Below are positions 23,870-32,777 of a DNA stretch of 64,000 bases, piece by piece. Below the pieces are notes generated by a model. The model ran no database searches. It had not been told where the DNA came from and saw only the letters and a list, made by a program, of their open reading frames with translations. The position numbers and the translations under genes are program-made. Within the stretch, counting starts at the first letter, position 1, and every line of letters starts with the position of its first letter. Source of the stretch: Roseiarcus sp963794655 (lineage in GTDB: Bacteria > Pseudomonadota > Alphaproteobacteria > Rhizobiales > Beijerinckiaceae); contig CAWCEV010000008.1 in the NCBI GenBank assembly GCA_963794655.1, forward strand, positions 372,001 to 436,000, in the 5' to 3' direction.

Positions 23870-24321
23870 GGCGCGGCCTCGCCCGTGAACGGACCCTCGC
23901 CGTCGCCGAGCGGCTGGCCCCCCGGTCTCAGGTAGCGCATCAAGCGGCGAAGCGCGCGGGCATGAAGCCGCGTCTGCTCGACGCGCGCCTTGCGGTCGGC
24001 GTCGAGTTCGGCCGAGCGCAGCGCCTCGATCTCGGCCTCGAGCGGGAGATCGTCGCCGACCGCGCCGCGCCGGCAGGCGATCGCGACCCGCTTGCCGCCC
24101 GCCACCCGCAACACGCCGCCGCTCAGCGCGCAATAGCGCGTCGACCCGTCTTCCCTCGTCCAGCGCACGACCGAAGGCGGCAGCACGGTCAGGAGATCGG
24201 CGTGGCCGGGCAGCACGCCGAAGGCGCCGCTGTCATCCTCGGCGCGCAGCGAGCGCACGTCGTCGACTTGAGCGAGCAGCTTGGCCGGGGTCGCGATGAT
24301 CAGTTGCAATCCGCCGCTCAT
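23866..24321 (-). CDS. atpC: N-ATPase epsilon subunit
   Basis: 151 residues. The N-terminal beta sandwich is recognisable by QLIIATPAKLLAQVDDVRSL and GAFGVLPGHADLLTVLPPSV; the C-terminal part is a helix pair ending LHARALRRLMRYLRP plus a short polar tail. It couples the stalk to the c ring. In N-ATPase operons it directly follows atpD, as here, with a 4-nt overlap at each end. Confidence 0.92.
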   Translation of the reverse strand: MSGGLQLIIATPAKLLAQVDDVRSLRAEDDSGAFGVLPGHADLLTVLPPSVVRWTREDGSTRYCALSGGVLRVAGGKRVAIACRRGAVGDDLPLEAEIEALRSAELDADRKARVEQTRLHARALRRLMRYLRPGGQPLGDGEGPFTGEAAP

Positions 24322-25766
24322 CGGGCTTCCGCTCCAGCCGTTTGCGGCGCGGGCGCCGAACGCCGCGCGGCATCCTCCTTCGCCCGCGCCTCGTCGAGCG
24401 TTCCCACCATATAGAGCGAGCTTTCCCGCCAGTCGTCGCACTCCCCGGCCAGAATCGCCTTGCAGCCGGCGACAGTGTCGGCGACCGCGACGGAGCGGCC
24501 GGGAACGCCGGTGAAGGCCTCGGTCACGGCGAACGGCTGGGTCAGGAACCGCTGCAGACGGCGCGCGCGCTCGACGATGCGCCGATCCTCGGCGCCGAGC
24601 TCCTCCATGCCGAGGAGCGCGATCACATCCTGAAGCTCCCGGTAGTGCTCGATCGCGCGCCGCGTCTCGGTCGCGATCGCGACATGCTCCTCGCCGACCA
24701 CCAGCGGATCGATCAGGATCGAGGAGGAAGCGATCGGATCGACTGCCGGATACATGCCCTCGGCCGCCATCGAGCGCGACAGCACGACCATGCTGTCCAC
24801 ATGGGCGGCGATGGTCGTCACCGCCGGATCGGTGAAATCGTCGGCCGGCACGTAAACGGCCTCGATCGCGGTCACTGAGGCGTCTCCGACGGAGGCGATC
24901 CGCTCCTGCAGCGCCGCGACTTCGCTCGCGAGCGTCGGCTGGTAGCCGACCCGAGACGGCGCGCGGCCGAGCAGGCCCGACACTTCCGCCCCCGCCTGAA
25001 CGAAGCGGAACACGTTGTCCATCAGGAGCAGCACATTGCGATGCTGCGCGTCGCGGAAGTATTCGGCGATCGTCATCGCCGTCATCGGCACGCGCCAGCG
25101 CGCGCCCGACGGCTCGTTCATCTGCCCGTAGACCAGCGCCGTGCGCTTGAGGACACCCGACTGGGTCATGTCGAGCAGCATCTCATGACCTTCGCGCGAG
25201 CGCTCGCCGACGCCGGCGAAGACGCTGATCCCCTGATAGGTCTCGGCCATGGCGTGGATGAGCTCCATCACCAGGACCGTCTTGCCGACGCCGGCGCCGC
25301 CGAACATCGCGGCCTTTCCCCCTTGCGCGAGCGGCGCGAGGAGGTCGATCACCTTGACGCCGGTGGAGAAGAGGCGCGTCGCGCCGGTCTGGACTGCGAA
25401 CGCGGGCGGCCTGCGATGGATCGGCCAGCGAGGCGCGTCAGCCGGTAGGGGCGGCCCGCGGTCGCCGATCCGGCCAAGGACGTCGACGAGCCGTCCGAGA
25501 ACCGCATCCCCGACCTTGACCATCACCGCGCCGCCCGCGGGGCGCGCCAGATCGCCGCGTCTCAGTCCCGTCGTCTGCTCGAGCGCGATCGCGCGGGCCG
25601 ATCGGGCGTCGAGCTGGGCCTGGATCTCGGCGACGACAATCCGACCTTCCGCGTCCTCAATTTCAACCGCGTCGTCGATCGGCGGCGGGCCGTTTTCGAA
25701 CACGAGGTCGACCACTGCGCCGCGAATCGCCGAGACCCGGCCCTCGAACCGACCCTCCGAGGCCAT
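24318..25766 (-). CDS. atpD: N-ATPase beta subunit
   Basis: 482 residues, catalytic subunit. Walker A is MFGGAGVGKTVLVMELIH, the catalytic Glu lies in VFAGVGERSREGHEMLL, Walker B in RNVLLLMDNVFRFVQAG, and the adenine pocket in SRSMAAEGMYPAVDPIAS. It is the first gene of a nine-gene minus-strand operon in the diagnostic order D-C-Q-R-B-E-F-A-G. The usual housekeeping ATP synthase operon would be elsewhere in the genome. Confidence 0.97.
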   Translation of the reverse strand: MASEGRFEGRVSAIRGAVVDLVFENGPPPIDDAVEIEDAEGRIVVAEIQAQLDARSARAIALEQTTGLRRGDLARPAGGAVMVKVGDAVLGRLVDVLGRIGDRGPPLPADAPRWPIHRRPPAFAVQTGATRLFSTGVKVIDLLAPLAQGGKAAMFGGAGVGKTVLVMELIHAMAETYQGISVFAGVGERSREGHEMLLDMTQSGVLKRTALVYGQMNEPSGARWRVPMTAMTIAEYFRDAQHRNVLLLMDNVFRFVQAGAEVSGLLGRAPSRVGYQPTLASEVAALQERIASVGDASVTAIEAVYVPADDFTDPAVTTIAAHVDSMVVLSRSMAAEGMYPAVDPIASSSILIDPLVVGEEHVAIATETRRAIEHYRELQDVIALLGMEELGAEDRRIVERARRLQRFLTQPFAVTEAFTGVPGRSVAVADTVAGCKAILAGECDDWRESSLYMVGTLDEARAKEDAARRSAPAPQTAGAEAR

Positions 25767-26240
25767 TCAGCGCCTCCCGCATCTGGTGAAGCGTCCGCCC
25801 TTTCGCACTGCGCGAGACGCGCGCAGAGTGCCACATCCCGCCGCACGGCGATAGGCCTGGACCGCGGCGGTTCGCCGCACGGCAGGAATGGGCGATGAAG
25901 CTTTTCGCGCTCGAAATGGCGGGCCTCACCTGAGAGCTTACCGCTCGAGGCAAATGAAAACGCCCGCGGCGGCAACCGAAGCGGGCGAAGGTTACGGGCC
26001 AGACGGCGCCAGACGGCGATATCGAGCAAGTCCATCATGGCGCTCGCTCGCCGCCAGGGCCCTGTCTCTGTCCGTCATCGACTCGATGAAGCCCGCTGTC
26101 ATTGGCGTCTCGCCGGCGAGGGCGACCCCCAAGAAAAAATATCGGTCGAGCAGTAACCGAAACCTTTGGCAGACGAACTGCCGAACGTGGCGCTTCGCCA
26201 TATCCGGCCCTTCGGGGGCTCACTCTACGAGGTTTCGTCC
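25767..26240. other. Intergenic region upstream of the ATPase operon
   Basis: 474 bp between atpD (minus) and the MXKDX gene (plus). It must contain the N-ATPase promoter, but I cannot place it with confidence. The only clear structure is a terminator-like hairpin on the minus strand at 25957-25987. A 69-codon minus-strand frame (25992-26201) ends right before the hairpin but has no recognisable protein character. Confidence 0.4.
25957..25987 (-). terminator. Terminator-like hairpin without an obvious gene
   Basis: On the minus strand CGCCCGC, a 13-nt loop, GCGGGCG and then TTTTC (25957-25960 side). The 7-bp GC stem plus T-run is a classical intrinsic terminator shape, pointing at transcripts that come from 26.0-26.2 kb on the minus strand. 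No convincing gene lies there, so a small RNA or short peptide is possible. Confidence 0.5.
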
Positions 26241-26444
26241 ATGAAAATGATCCTTGCGCTCTTGGCCTCATCGTTGGCGTTGGGGTTTGTGTTGGCTCCG
26301 GCCGCTCAGGCCGAAGATACAATGATGAAGAAGGACACGATGCACATGTCCAAGCCCGTGCATCATATGAAGAAGGACACTATGATGCACAAAGACAATA
26401 TGAAGGACGACAAGATGATGAAAGACGACGCGCCGAAGAGCTGA
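26241..26444 (+). CDS. Pentapeptide MXKDX repeat protein
   Basis: 67 residues. After a signal peptide (ILALLASSLALGFVLAPAAQA) the mature part is a string of Met/Lys/Asp-His units such as MMKKDTMHM, MKKDTMMHKDNM and KDDKMMKDD. This is the MXKDX family found in many proteobacteria as short exported proteins of unknown role; the Met and His richness suggests metal binding (inference). ATG 26241 is chosen because it starts the signal peptide and has CGAGG 8 nt upstream. Confidence 0.88.
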   Translation: MKMILALLASSLALGFVLAPAAQAEDTMMKKDTMHMSKPVHHMKKDTMMHKDNMKDDKMMKDDAPKS

Positions 26445-26651
26445 TTTGCAGCTCGTTGGGACGCGATCCTTTACCGAGGAAAACAGGGATCGCAGCCCAG
26501 CAGCGAGCGGAGGCGACGCGGTTCCTCGTGCGTGGGCGGGGCGAAGGCGGAAAAACTCAGGCTGGGCGCGAACCCATTCGAGCCGTGTCACCGGAATGGC
26601 AGACTCGGTTGGACGCGGCCGCGCCTACGCCTAAGCAGGGGGGCTTCGCGC

Positions 26652-27675
26652 TTATTCCTGCGACTGGCCCCCGGCGAAGCGAGCGACCATCAGCGAGCCC
26701 AGAATGATAGCGCCGTAGATCGCCTGGATCCAGAAGGACGGCACCTGCGCCAACGTCAGCAGATTGCCGACAACGCCAAGAAGCAAAACGCCGGTCAGCG
26801 CTCCGAGCATCGTGCCCTTGCCCCCGTCGAGCGAAATGCCGCCGATCACGGCGGCGGCGAAGACGGTGAAGATGAGCCCGTTGCCCTGATTGGCGCTGAT
26901 CGCGCCGACATAGCCGGTGATGGCGAGGCCGCCGAGCGCCGCAAGAGCGCCCGCCAACACGTAGACGCCCCAGGTGATGCGCTCGACCCGGATGCCGGCG
27001 GCGCGCGCGGCTTCGGGATTGCCGCCGATCGCATAGAGCGCCCGGCCGAGACGATGGTAGCGCAACATGACGGCGGCGATCGCGAACGCAATGGCCGAGA
27101 GCCAGACGGCGAGCGGAAGGCCGAGGAAAGTGATGACCATCAGGCCATAGAAAGCGCCGGGAAGGTCGAACAGGGTCCGTCCATGCGTCGCGCCGACCAG
27201 CATCCCGCGCAGGATGATCAGCATCGCAAGCGTGACGATGAAGGCGCTGAGCCTCAGCTTCACCACCATGAAGCCGTTTATGAAGCCGACCAGGCCCCCG
27301 ACAACGAACACGGTCAGAATGCCGATCACGGTCGGCCACTCGAACCCGAAGCCGAAACTCTCGGCGGGCAGAACGACCATGGCGCCGATCGCGGGCGCAA
27401 TACCGTAGATCGAACTCGAGCGACAAATCGAACTTGCCCGTTATTATCACAAGCGATTCCGCCAGCACCACGAGCGCGAGCGCCGCCGAAGAGGTCAGGA
27501 TCGTGTTGATGTTGCCCGAGGTCAGGAAAACGGGGCTGACCACGGAGCCGATGACGATCAAAACCGCAAGCGCAGGAAGAAGCGCGAGGTCACGCAGCCG
27601 CGCCAAAACGATCGGCGCTCGCGGCGTCAGCGCCGCTCGTTGAGCGGCGGGTACAGGAGCCGAACTCTGATTCAA
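26652..27675 (-). pseudogene. Sugar ABC transporter permease, frame disrupted
   Basis: RbsC/AraH-type permease of the importer encoded upstream. The N-terminal part (LALLPALAVLIVIGSVVSP to ESLVIITGKFDLSLE) and the rest (IYGIAPAIGAMVVLPAES to the end) are in different frames. Removing one T from the GAGTTCGA at 27413-27414 (gene strand) gives the normal GKFDLSLES-IYGIAPA junction, about 340 residues. So this is one gene with a 1-bp insertion, either a real mutation or a sequencing error. Start is probably TTG 27675, with GAGGGG 6 nt upstream, 2 nt after the ATPase stop. Downstream blocks such as INGFMVVKLRLSAFIVTLAM are typical. Confidence 0.85.
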
Positions 27676-27676
27676 T

Positions 27677-29212
27677 CTAGATCCCCTCGACCGACGCGAC
27701 CAGCTCGTTATCGGTCCAGCCCGCCGCGTGATCGGCGACGACCTTGCCATGGCGCATCACCAGCACCCGGTCGCAGACCCGCAAATCCTCAAGCTCGCCG
27801 CTCGCCACCAGGATCGCCCGCCCCTCACGGCGCGTATCCTCGACGACCCGCAGCAGAGCTTCCTTCGATTTCACGTCGACGCCCGCCGTCGGGTCAATGA
27901 GAACGAGAACCGAAGGCCGGTTTGCGAGCGCTCGCCCCATCACCACCTTCTGCTGGTTGCCGCCCGAGAGGTCCGAGACGAGCTGGTCCCGCCCCTCCGT
28001 GACCACGCCGAGCGCCTCGATGGCTTTGTCGGCCGCCGAGGCGCGACGGGCCGGCGCGATGAATCCGGCCGGTCCGAGCGCGTTCGCGATCGGCATCGTC
28101 ACATTATCGGCCACGGATTGCGTGAGCACGAGGCCCTGCCGGTGCCGGCTCTTCGGAACGCAGCCCACGCCGAGCGCCAATGCGGAGGGAACGTCGCCAG
28201 CGCGCAGGGAAGCGCCGTTGATGCGGATCGTCCCCGCTTCGTAAGGTCCAAGGCCGGCCACGGCCTCGGCCACCCCGAGGCGTCCGCTGCTCGTCGCCCC
28301 GCAAAGCCCAATGATCTCGCCCTCCCGGACGGAGAAGCTCACGTCCTCGAAATCTTCGCCGCCGAGGCTCTTCACCTCGAGCGCGACTGCGCCCACGCTC
28401 GACGCGTCCCGGTTGGCGGCGTCGGCAAAACTGAAACTGACCTGCGCCCCCGTCATCGCTTCGATCAGCGCATCCTTCGGCAGGCCGGCGGCCGGCGCCG
28501 TCAGGATGTGTTTTGCGTCACGCAGCACGGTCACGGTCTGACAGACCTCGTAGACCTCCTGGAGATGATGGGAGATGAACAGGAAAGTCACCCCTTGCGC
28601 CTGCAATCGGCGCATTTGCGCGAACAGGCGTTTGATCTCCTCTCCGTCCAGTTGAGCCGTCGGCTCGTCGAGGATGATGAATCGCGCGCCGTAGGAAAGG
28701 GCGCGCGCAATCTCGACCATTTGCCGGGCCTCGACCCGAAGATCGCCGGCGCGCGAGCGCTCCGAAACCGAGACGTCCCAATGGTCGAGCACCTCTCGGG
28801 CGTCTCGCCAGAGCGCGTCCCATCGGATGAAGCCGCGCCGAAGCGGCTGCCGGTTGATGAACAGGTTTTCGGCGACGGTGAGGTCCGGAATGATGGTCGA
28901 ATGCTGGTAGACGCACGCGACCCGCCCCCGCCAGCGCTCGCGGTCGGCGATAGCGGGCGCCGGTTCGCCTTGAAAGCGGACCTCGCCGCTGTCGGGCTCG
29001 CCAAGGCCGGTCAGGATTCGGACAAGAGTCGACTTGCCCGCGCCGTTGCGCCCGACGAGCGCGTGAGACTCGCCGGGCAACACGCTGAGGCTCGCATCGC
29101 TGAGCGCGACCGTCGCGCCATAGCGCTTCGAGACGCCAACCGCTTCCGCAATCGGAACGGCGCCAGCCCCTTCGGGCCCCATGGAGCTCTCGGGCGCTGA
29201 CGTCTCGGTCAT
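27677..29212 (-). CDS. Sugar ABC transporter ATP-binding protein
   Basis: 511 residues, two fused ATPase domains as in RbsA/XylG. Domain 1 has Walker A ALVGRNGAGKSTLVRI, a degenerate signature in RVEARQMVEIARAL and Walker B FIILDEPTAQLD. Domain 2 has the usual weakened P-loop (LCGATSSGRLGVAEAV) but a full signature LSGGNQQKVVMGRAL. It powers import through the adjacent permease with the binding protein encoded upstream. ATG 29212 precedes the first domain by about 25 residues; a longer frame reaches into the neighbouring gene and is rejected. Confidence 0.93.
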   Translation of the reverse strand: MTETSAPESSMGPEGAGAVPIAEAVGVSKRYGATVALSDASLSVLPGESHALVGRNGAGKSTLVRILTGLGEPDSGEVRFQGEPAPAIADRERWRGRVACVYQHSTIIPDLTVAENLFINRQPLRRGFIRWDALWRDAREVLDHWDVSVSERSRAGDLRVEARQMVEIARALSYGARFIILDEPTAQLDGEEIKRLFAQMRRLQAQGVTFLFISHHLQEVYEVCQTVTVLRDAKHILTAPAAGLPKDALIEAMTGAQVSFSFADAANRDASSVGAVALEVKSLGGEDFEDVSFSVREGEIIGLCGATSSGRLGVAEAVAGLGPYEAGTIRINGASLRAGDVPSALALGVGCVPKSRHRQGLVLTQSVADNVTMPIANALGPAGFIAPARRASAADKAIEALGVVTEGRDQLVSDLSGGNQQKVVMGRALANRPSVLVLIDPTAGVDVKSKEALLRVVEDTRREGRAILVASGELEDLRVCDRVLVMRHGKVVADHAAGWTDNELVASVEGI

Positions 29213-29228
29213 CAAGGACGCAGCCAAG

Positions 29229-30248
29229 TTATTTCGGATTGTTCCCCCAGAACGCCTTGTCGTCGACATTGGCCTTGGTGACCATTTGCGCCGGCAGCTG
29301 ATCTTCGAGAACGCCCGGAGCCACTTCGAGAATGGTGCTGTCGTGGTCGGTCGGGCCAATCTTGAAGGTCTTTCCCTCCAGCGCGTCCTTCAGATACATG
29401 ATGCCGTATTTCGCATAGAGATCGGCCGGCTGGGAGACGGTGGCGTCGATCTCGCCCTTGCGGATCGCCTCGAACTCCTGGGGGATGCCGTCGTTGCTCA
29501 CGATGATGACGTGGCCTGCTTCCCCGGCAGGATGCAGGAGGCCCTTGCGCTTCAGCGTCTGCAATGTCGGGGCGAGGAATACGCCGCCCGCGTGCATGTA
29601 GATCGCCTTGAGATCGGGCGTCGAATTGAGGATGGTGTCGAGGCCAGCCGCAGCGTCCTCGCCCGACCACGCCTTGGTCGGAATTTCGAGCAGCTTCAGC
29701 TTGGGATAGTTCTTCTTGATGCAGTCGCGGAAACCATTGCCGCGGTCGCGGCCATTGATCGAGGCCTGATCGCCCATGATCTGCACGACCGGACCTTCCG
29801 CCACGTGGTCGCCGATATAATGACAGGCCTTCTCGCCATAAGCGACGTTGTTTGCGCGCACGACCATGGCGACGGGGCCGGTCTCGGTCGCGACGTCGAC
29901 CGCCACGACCTTTACCTTGGCTGCGTCCGCTGTCTTTAGAATCGTACCCGCGGCGGAACTGTCGAATGGAGAGAAAATGAGGCCCTTGGCGCCGAGCGTG
30001 ATCGCGTTCTTGACGCCCGTGATCTGCTTTGCCGTGTCGAATTCGGAGTTGAACGGCTGCAGGAGGTCGACGCCCTGAGCCTTCGCTTCGTTGACGATGT
30101 ACTGGTTGTAGGCGGTCCAGAACGGCGATGTCAGCGTCGTGAGATCGACCGCGATTTTTGGCGCGTCGGCAGCCGATGCGGCGGCGGAGAGCATGGCGAG
30201 CGCCGACGCCGCCAAGGCGGTCCTGACGAAAGCGCGTTTCGTTTGCAT
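29229..30248 (-). CDS. Sugar ABC transporter substrate-binding protein
   Basis: 339 residues of the periplasmic binding protein 1 (ribose/xylose) family. A signal peptide (ALAASALAMLSAAASAADAP) is followed by two Rossmann lobes: KIAVDLTTLTSPFWTAYNQY, GAKGLIFSPFDSSAAGTIL, VVQIMGDQASINGRDRGNGF and AIYMHAGGVFLAPTLQ. First gene of the importer operon. Divergence from the altronate-dehydratase-like genes suggests its ligand is the sugar acid those enzymes process (inference). Confidence 0.92.
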   Translation of the reverse strand: MQTKRAFVRTALAASALAMLSAAASAADAPKIAVDLTTLTSPFWTAYNQYIVNEAKAQGVDLLQPFNSEFDTAKQITGVKNAITLGAKGLIFSPFDSSAAGTILKTADAAKVKVVAVDVATETGPVAMVVRANNVAYGEKACHYIGDHVAEGPVVQIMGDQASINGRDRGNGFRDCIKKNYPKLKLLEIPTKAWSGEDAAAGLDTILNSTPDLKAIYMHAGGVFLAPTLQTLKRKGLLHPAGEAGHVIIVSNDGIPQEFEAIRKGEIDATVSQPADLYAKYGIMYLKDALEGKTFKIGPTDHDSTILEVAPGVLEDQLPAQMVTKANVDDKAFWGNNPK

Positions 30249-30479
30249 TGTATTCTTTCCTCCCTGCTGACGCCGACTTCGTCGGCTTGTTGAAGCCGCA
30301 TGACGAGCCTCTCTAATCTAACCGAGAGGAACTCTTCACAGGCAAGCCCGAACGAATTGGCTATCAGTCCGCCCCACCGCCCGCAAGGCATAAGTTCCAT
30401 ATGGACAAGGAGCCCCGGCGTTGGAAGAGTGTCCCGCGACGCGCCTCGGCCCGACGCGGGACGCAAGAGGGAGGGACCA

Positions 30480-30803
30480 ATGAGTGGCGAAACCGACCCG
30501 CGCCTGCTCCGGCTGAGCGACGCCGACAATGTTCTCGTCGCGACGACGTCGCTGCCCGCTGGTGCGACTGTGCTTGTCGACGGAGCGCCTATCCGGCTCG
30601 GCTCGGACCTGCGCTTGGGGCACAAGCTCGCGCGCCGCGCCATTCCGGCCGGCGAAAAGATCGTCAAATACGGGGCGCCCATCGGCGTCGCAACGGCGCC
30701 GATCGAGGCGGGAGCGCATGTTCACGTCCACAATGTCAGAAGCGACTACACGGCGACCTATCACCTCGAAGATGTCCGTGCCGCCGCGGAGGGGCGATCA
30801 TGA
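30480..30803 (+). CDS. UxaA-family dehydratase, small (SAF-domain) subunit
   Basis: 107 residues equal to the N-terminal SAF domain of altronate/galactarate dehydratases (LGHKLARRAIPAGEKIVKYG, IGVATAPIEAGAHVHVHNV). In E. coli UxaA the SAF and catalytic parts are one chain; here they are two overlapping genes. ATG 30480 has AGAGGGAGGG upstream. Its stop overlaps the next start as ATGA, so the two subunits are translated together and probably form one enzyme that dehydrates a sugar acid. Confidence 0.9.
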   Translation: MSGETDPRLLRLSDADNVLVATTSLPAGATVLVDGAPIRLGSDLRLGHKLARRAIPAGEKIVKYGAPIGVATAPIEAGAHVHVHNVRSDYTATYHLEDVRAAAEGRS

Positions 30804-31993
30804 CCCAAGGCTACCTGCGAGCAGACGGGCGTAAGGGGATTCGCAACACGATCGTCGTCGCCTATCTCGTCGAGTGCGCGCATCATGTCGCGCGCGAGAT
30901 CGTCATTCCGTTCCGCGACCGCGACGTCCACCTCATCGGCTTCCCGGGCTGTTATCCGAACGCCTACGCCCAGGCGATGATGGAGAGGCTGTGCACGCAT
31001 CCGAATGTCGGCGGCGCGCTGCTCGTGTCGCTTGGGTGCGAAAGCTTCAACAAATTCCGGCTTGCGGAAGTTGTTCGCGCGAGCGGGCGGCCGGTCAAGA
31101 CCATCGTCATCCAGGGAAACGGCGGGACGCGCAAATCCGTCGCCGAGGGTCGGGCTTGGGTGGCCGAAATTCGCGCCGAGCTCGATCGCCTCGAGACCGT
31201 GCCGATGCGCGTCGACGAGTGGATCGTCGGCACGGTTTGCGGCGGTTCGGACGGGACATCCGGCATAACCGGGAATCCGGCGGCGGGCCGCGCCTTCGAT
31301 CTCCTGATCGCCGAGGGCGCGGCATGCATCTTCGAGGAGACGGGCGAACTGATCGGCTGCGAGCACATCCTGGCGTCGCGCGCCGCGACGGAGGCGCTGG
31401 GCCAGGAGCTCGAGGCCAGCATCGCCAAGGCCGCGCGCTACTACGCGACGCTCGGCTATGGTTCGTTCGCCGCCGGCAACGCCGAAGGCGGCCTGACGAC
31501 GATCGAGGAAAAGTCGATGGGCGCCTACGCCAAATCCGGCGCAGCGCCGATCTCCGGCCTCATCAAGCCCGGCGACATCCCTCCGCGCGGCGGGCTCTAT
31601 CTCCTGGACGTCGTCCCGGACGGCGAGGTTCGCTTTGGTTTTCCAAACATCAACGACAATGCGGAGATCGCCGAGCTCATCGCCTGCGGCGTGCATGCCG
31701 TATTGTTCATCACCGGGCGCGGCTCGGTGGTTGGTTCGGCGATCGCGCCCGTGATCAAGATCTGCGCCAATCCGGACACCTATCGACGCCTCGCCGACGA
31801 CATGGACGTCGATGCGGGCCGGATCCTCGAGGGCAAAGCGACGCTCGACGAGGTCGGACGCGAAATCCGCGATTTCGTGCTCGCGCTCGCGGGCGGGCGC
31901 CGCACGCGCTCCGAGGAGCTTGATCATCAGGAATTCATTCTTACCTACAAGACCTTCGAGCCAATCGGGCCTGCTTGCCTGCCCGCGGCGTGA
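30800..31993 (+). CDS. UxaA-family dehydratase, large catalytic subunit
   Basis: 397 residues corresponding to the C-terminal catalytic part of altronate/galactarate dehydratase (RADGRKGIRNTIVVAYLVEC at the N terminus; LVSLGCESF; VGTVCGGSDGTSGITGNPA; MGAYAKSGAAPISGLIKPG). The family uses a metal and removes water from aldonic or aldaric acids to give 2-keto-3-deoxy acids. The substrate is not determined by the sequence. It is followed after 8 nt by an RraA-family gene. Confidence 0.9.
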   Translation: MTQGYLRADGRKGIRNTIVVAYLVECAHHVAREIVIPFRDRDVHLIGFPGCYPNAYAQAMMERLCTHPNVGGALLVSLGCESFNKFRLAEVVRASGRPVKTIVIQGNGGTRKSVAEGRAWVAEIRAELDRLETVPMRVDEWIVGTVCGGSDGTSGITGNPAAGRAFDLLIAEGAACIFEETGELIGCEHILASRAATEALGQELEASIAKAARYYATLGYGSFAAGNAEGGLTTIEEKSMGAYAKSGAAPISGLIKPGDIPPRGGLYLLDVVPDGEVRFGFPNINDNAEIAELIACGVHAVLFITGRGSVVGSAIAPVIKICANPDTYRRLADDMDVDAGRILEGKATLDEVGREIRDFVLALAGGRRTRSEELDHQEFILTYKTFEPIGPACLPAA

Positions 31994-32001
31994 GGAAAGA
32001 G

Positions 32002-32652
32002 ATGATCCCCGACATTTCTGATCGGCTCGCCGCGTGCTACACGGGCGTTCTGCACGACGTCATGCGCAGCGCGGGCTTGCGCGATTTCACCTTGCCGCCC
32101 GAACTGCATCCTTTGTTTCCAGAACGGTCGCTGGCAGGCCCTGCTTTCACCATAGAAGGCAAAGTCGTTCCGCGGAGCGATGCACATGAAACGCTGTTGG
32201 CCTGGACGAAACTCCTGTCAGTGGCGCCGGCCGGAACGATCTGGGTGAGCCAGCCCAACGATCGCATCGTGGCGCATATGGGTGAACTCTCCGCGGAAAC
32301 GCTCAAGAACAAGGGCTTGCGCGGCTGCGTCGTCGACGGCCTGATCCGCGACGTCAACTTTATCCTGGCCATCGGTTTCCAAACCTGGAGCCGCGGCTCG
32401 ACGCCGCGCGACATCGTTGGATATTGGCTGCCCGCGGCGACCGACACGGTGATCCGAATCGGCGACGTCGCCATCGCGCCCGGAGACTATTTGGTGGGGG
32501 ATCGCGATGGGCTCGTCAGAGTGCCGAAGCTCCTCGCTGAGGATGTCGCGACAAAGGCCGAGGCCGCGATGGCGAGGGAAAGCAAGGTGCGCCGGGCGAT
32601 TCTGGATGGGACGGACCCCCAGGACGCATATCTCAAATATGGAAAGTTCTAG
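32002..32652 (+). CDS. RraA-family protein (HMG/oxaloacetate aldolase-like)
   Basis: 216 residues. The RraA/4-hydroxy-4-methyl-2-oxoglutarate aldolase fold is shown by GPAFTIEGKVVP, RGCVVDGLIRDVNFI (the GxxxRD metal/phosphate motif) and GDYLVGDRDGLVRVPK. Members with catalytic residues cleave 4-hydroxy-2-oxo acids to pyruvate or oxaloacetate; others bind RNase E. Position after a sugar-acid dehydratase favours the aldolase role. ATG 32002 has GAGGAAAGAG upstream. Confidence 0.88.
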   Translation: MIPDISDRLAACYTGVLHDVMRSAGLRDFTLPPELHPLFPERSLAGPAFTIEGKVVPRSDAHETLLAWTKLLSVAPAGTIWVSQPNDRIVAHMGELSAETLKNKGLRGCVVDGLIRDVNFILAIGFQTWSRGSTPRDIVGYWLPAATDTVIRIGDVAIAPGDYLVGDRDGLVRVPKLLAEDVATKAEAAMARESKVRRAILDGTDPQDAYLKYGKF

Positions 32653-32777
32653 CAGGCGGTCGAGCGCCCCAGGCAGTGGGGTCTGTTAGCCCGGCCTCTG
32701 GTTGAGATGGGCTCATTGGGGAACACAGCTCCCCATCCCTATATGACACGATCTCAGCGCAGGCTTTCAACCCTTCG

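Noticed and set aside
25992..26201. A 69-codon minus-strand frame before the orphan terminator
   Set aside because: No family, no ribosome site and unremarkable composition; mentioned in the gap note but not called as a gene.
27728..29200. A 490-codon plus-strand frame opposite the ABC ATPase
   Set aside because: Antisense to a protein with intact Walker and signature motifs; no recognisable domain of its own.
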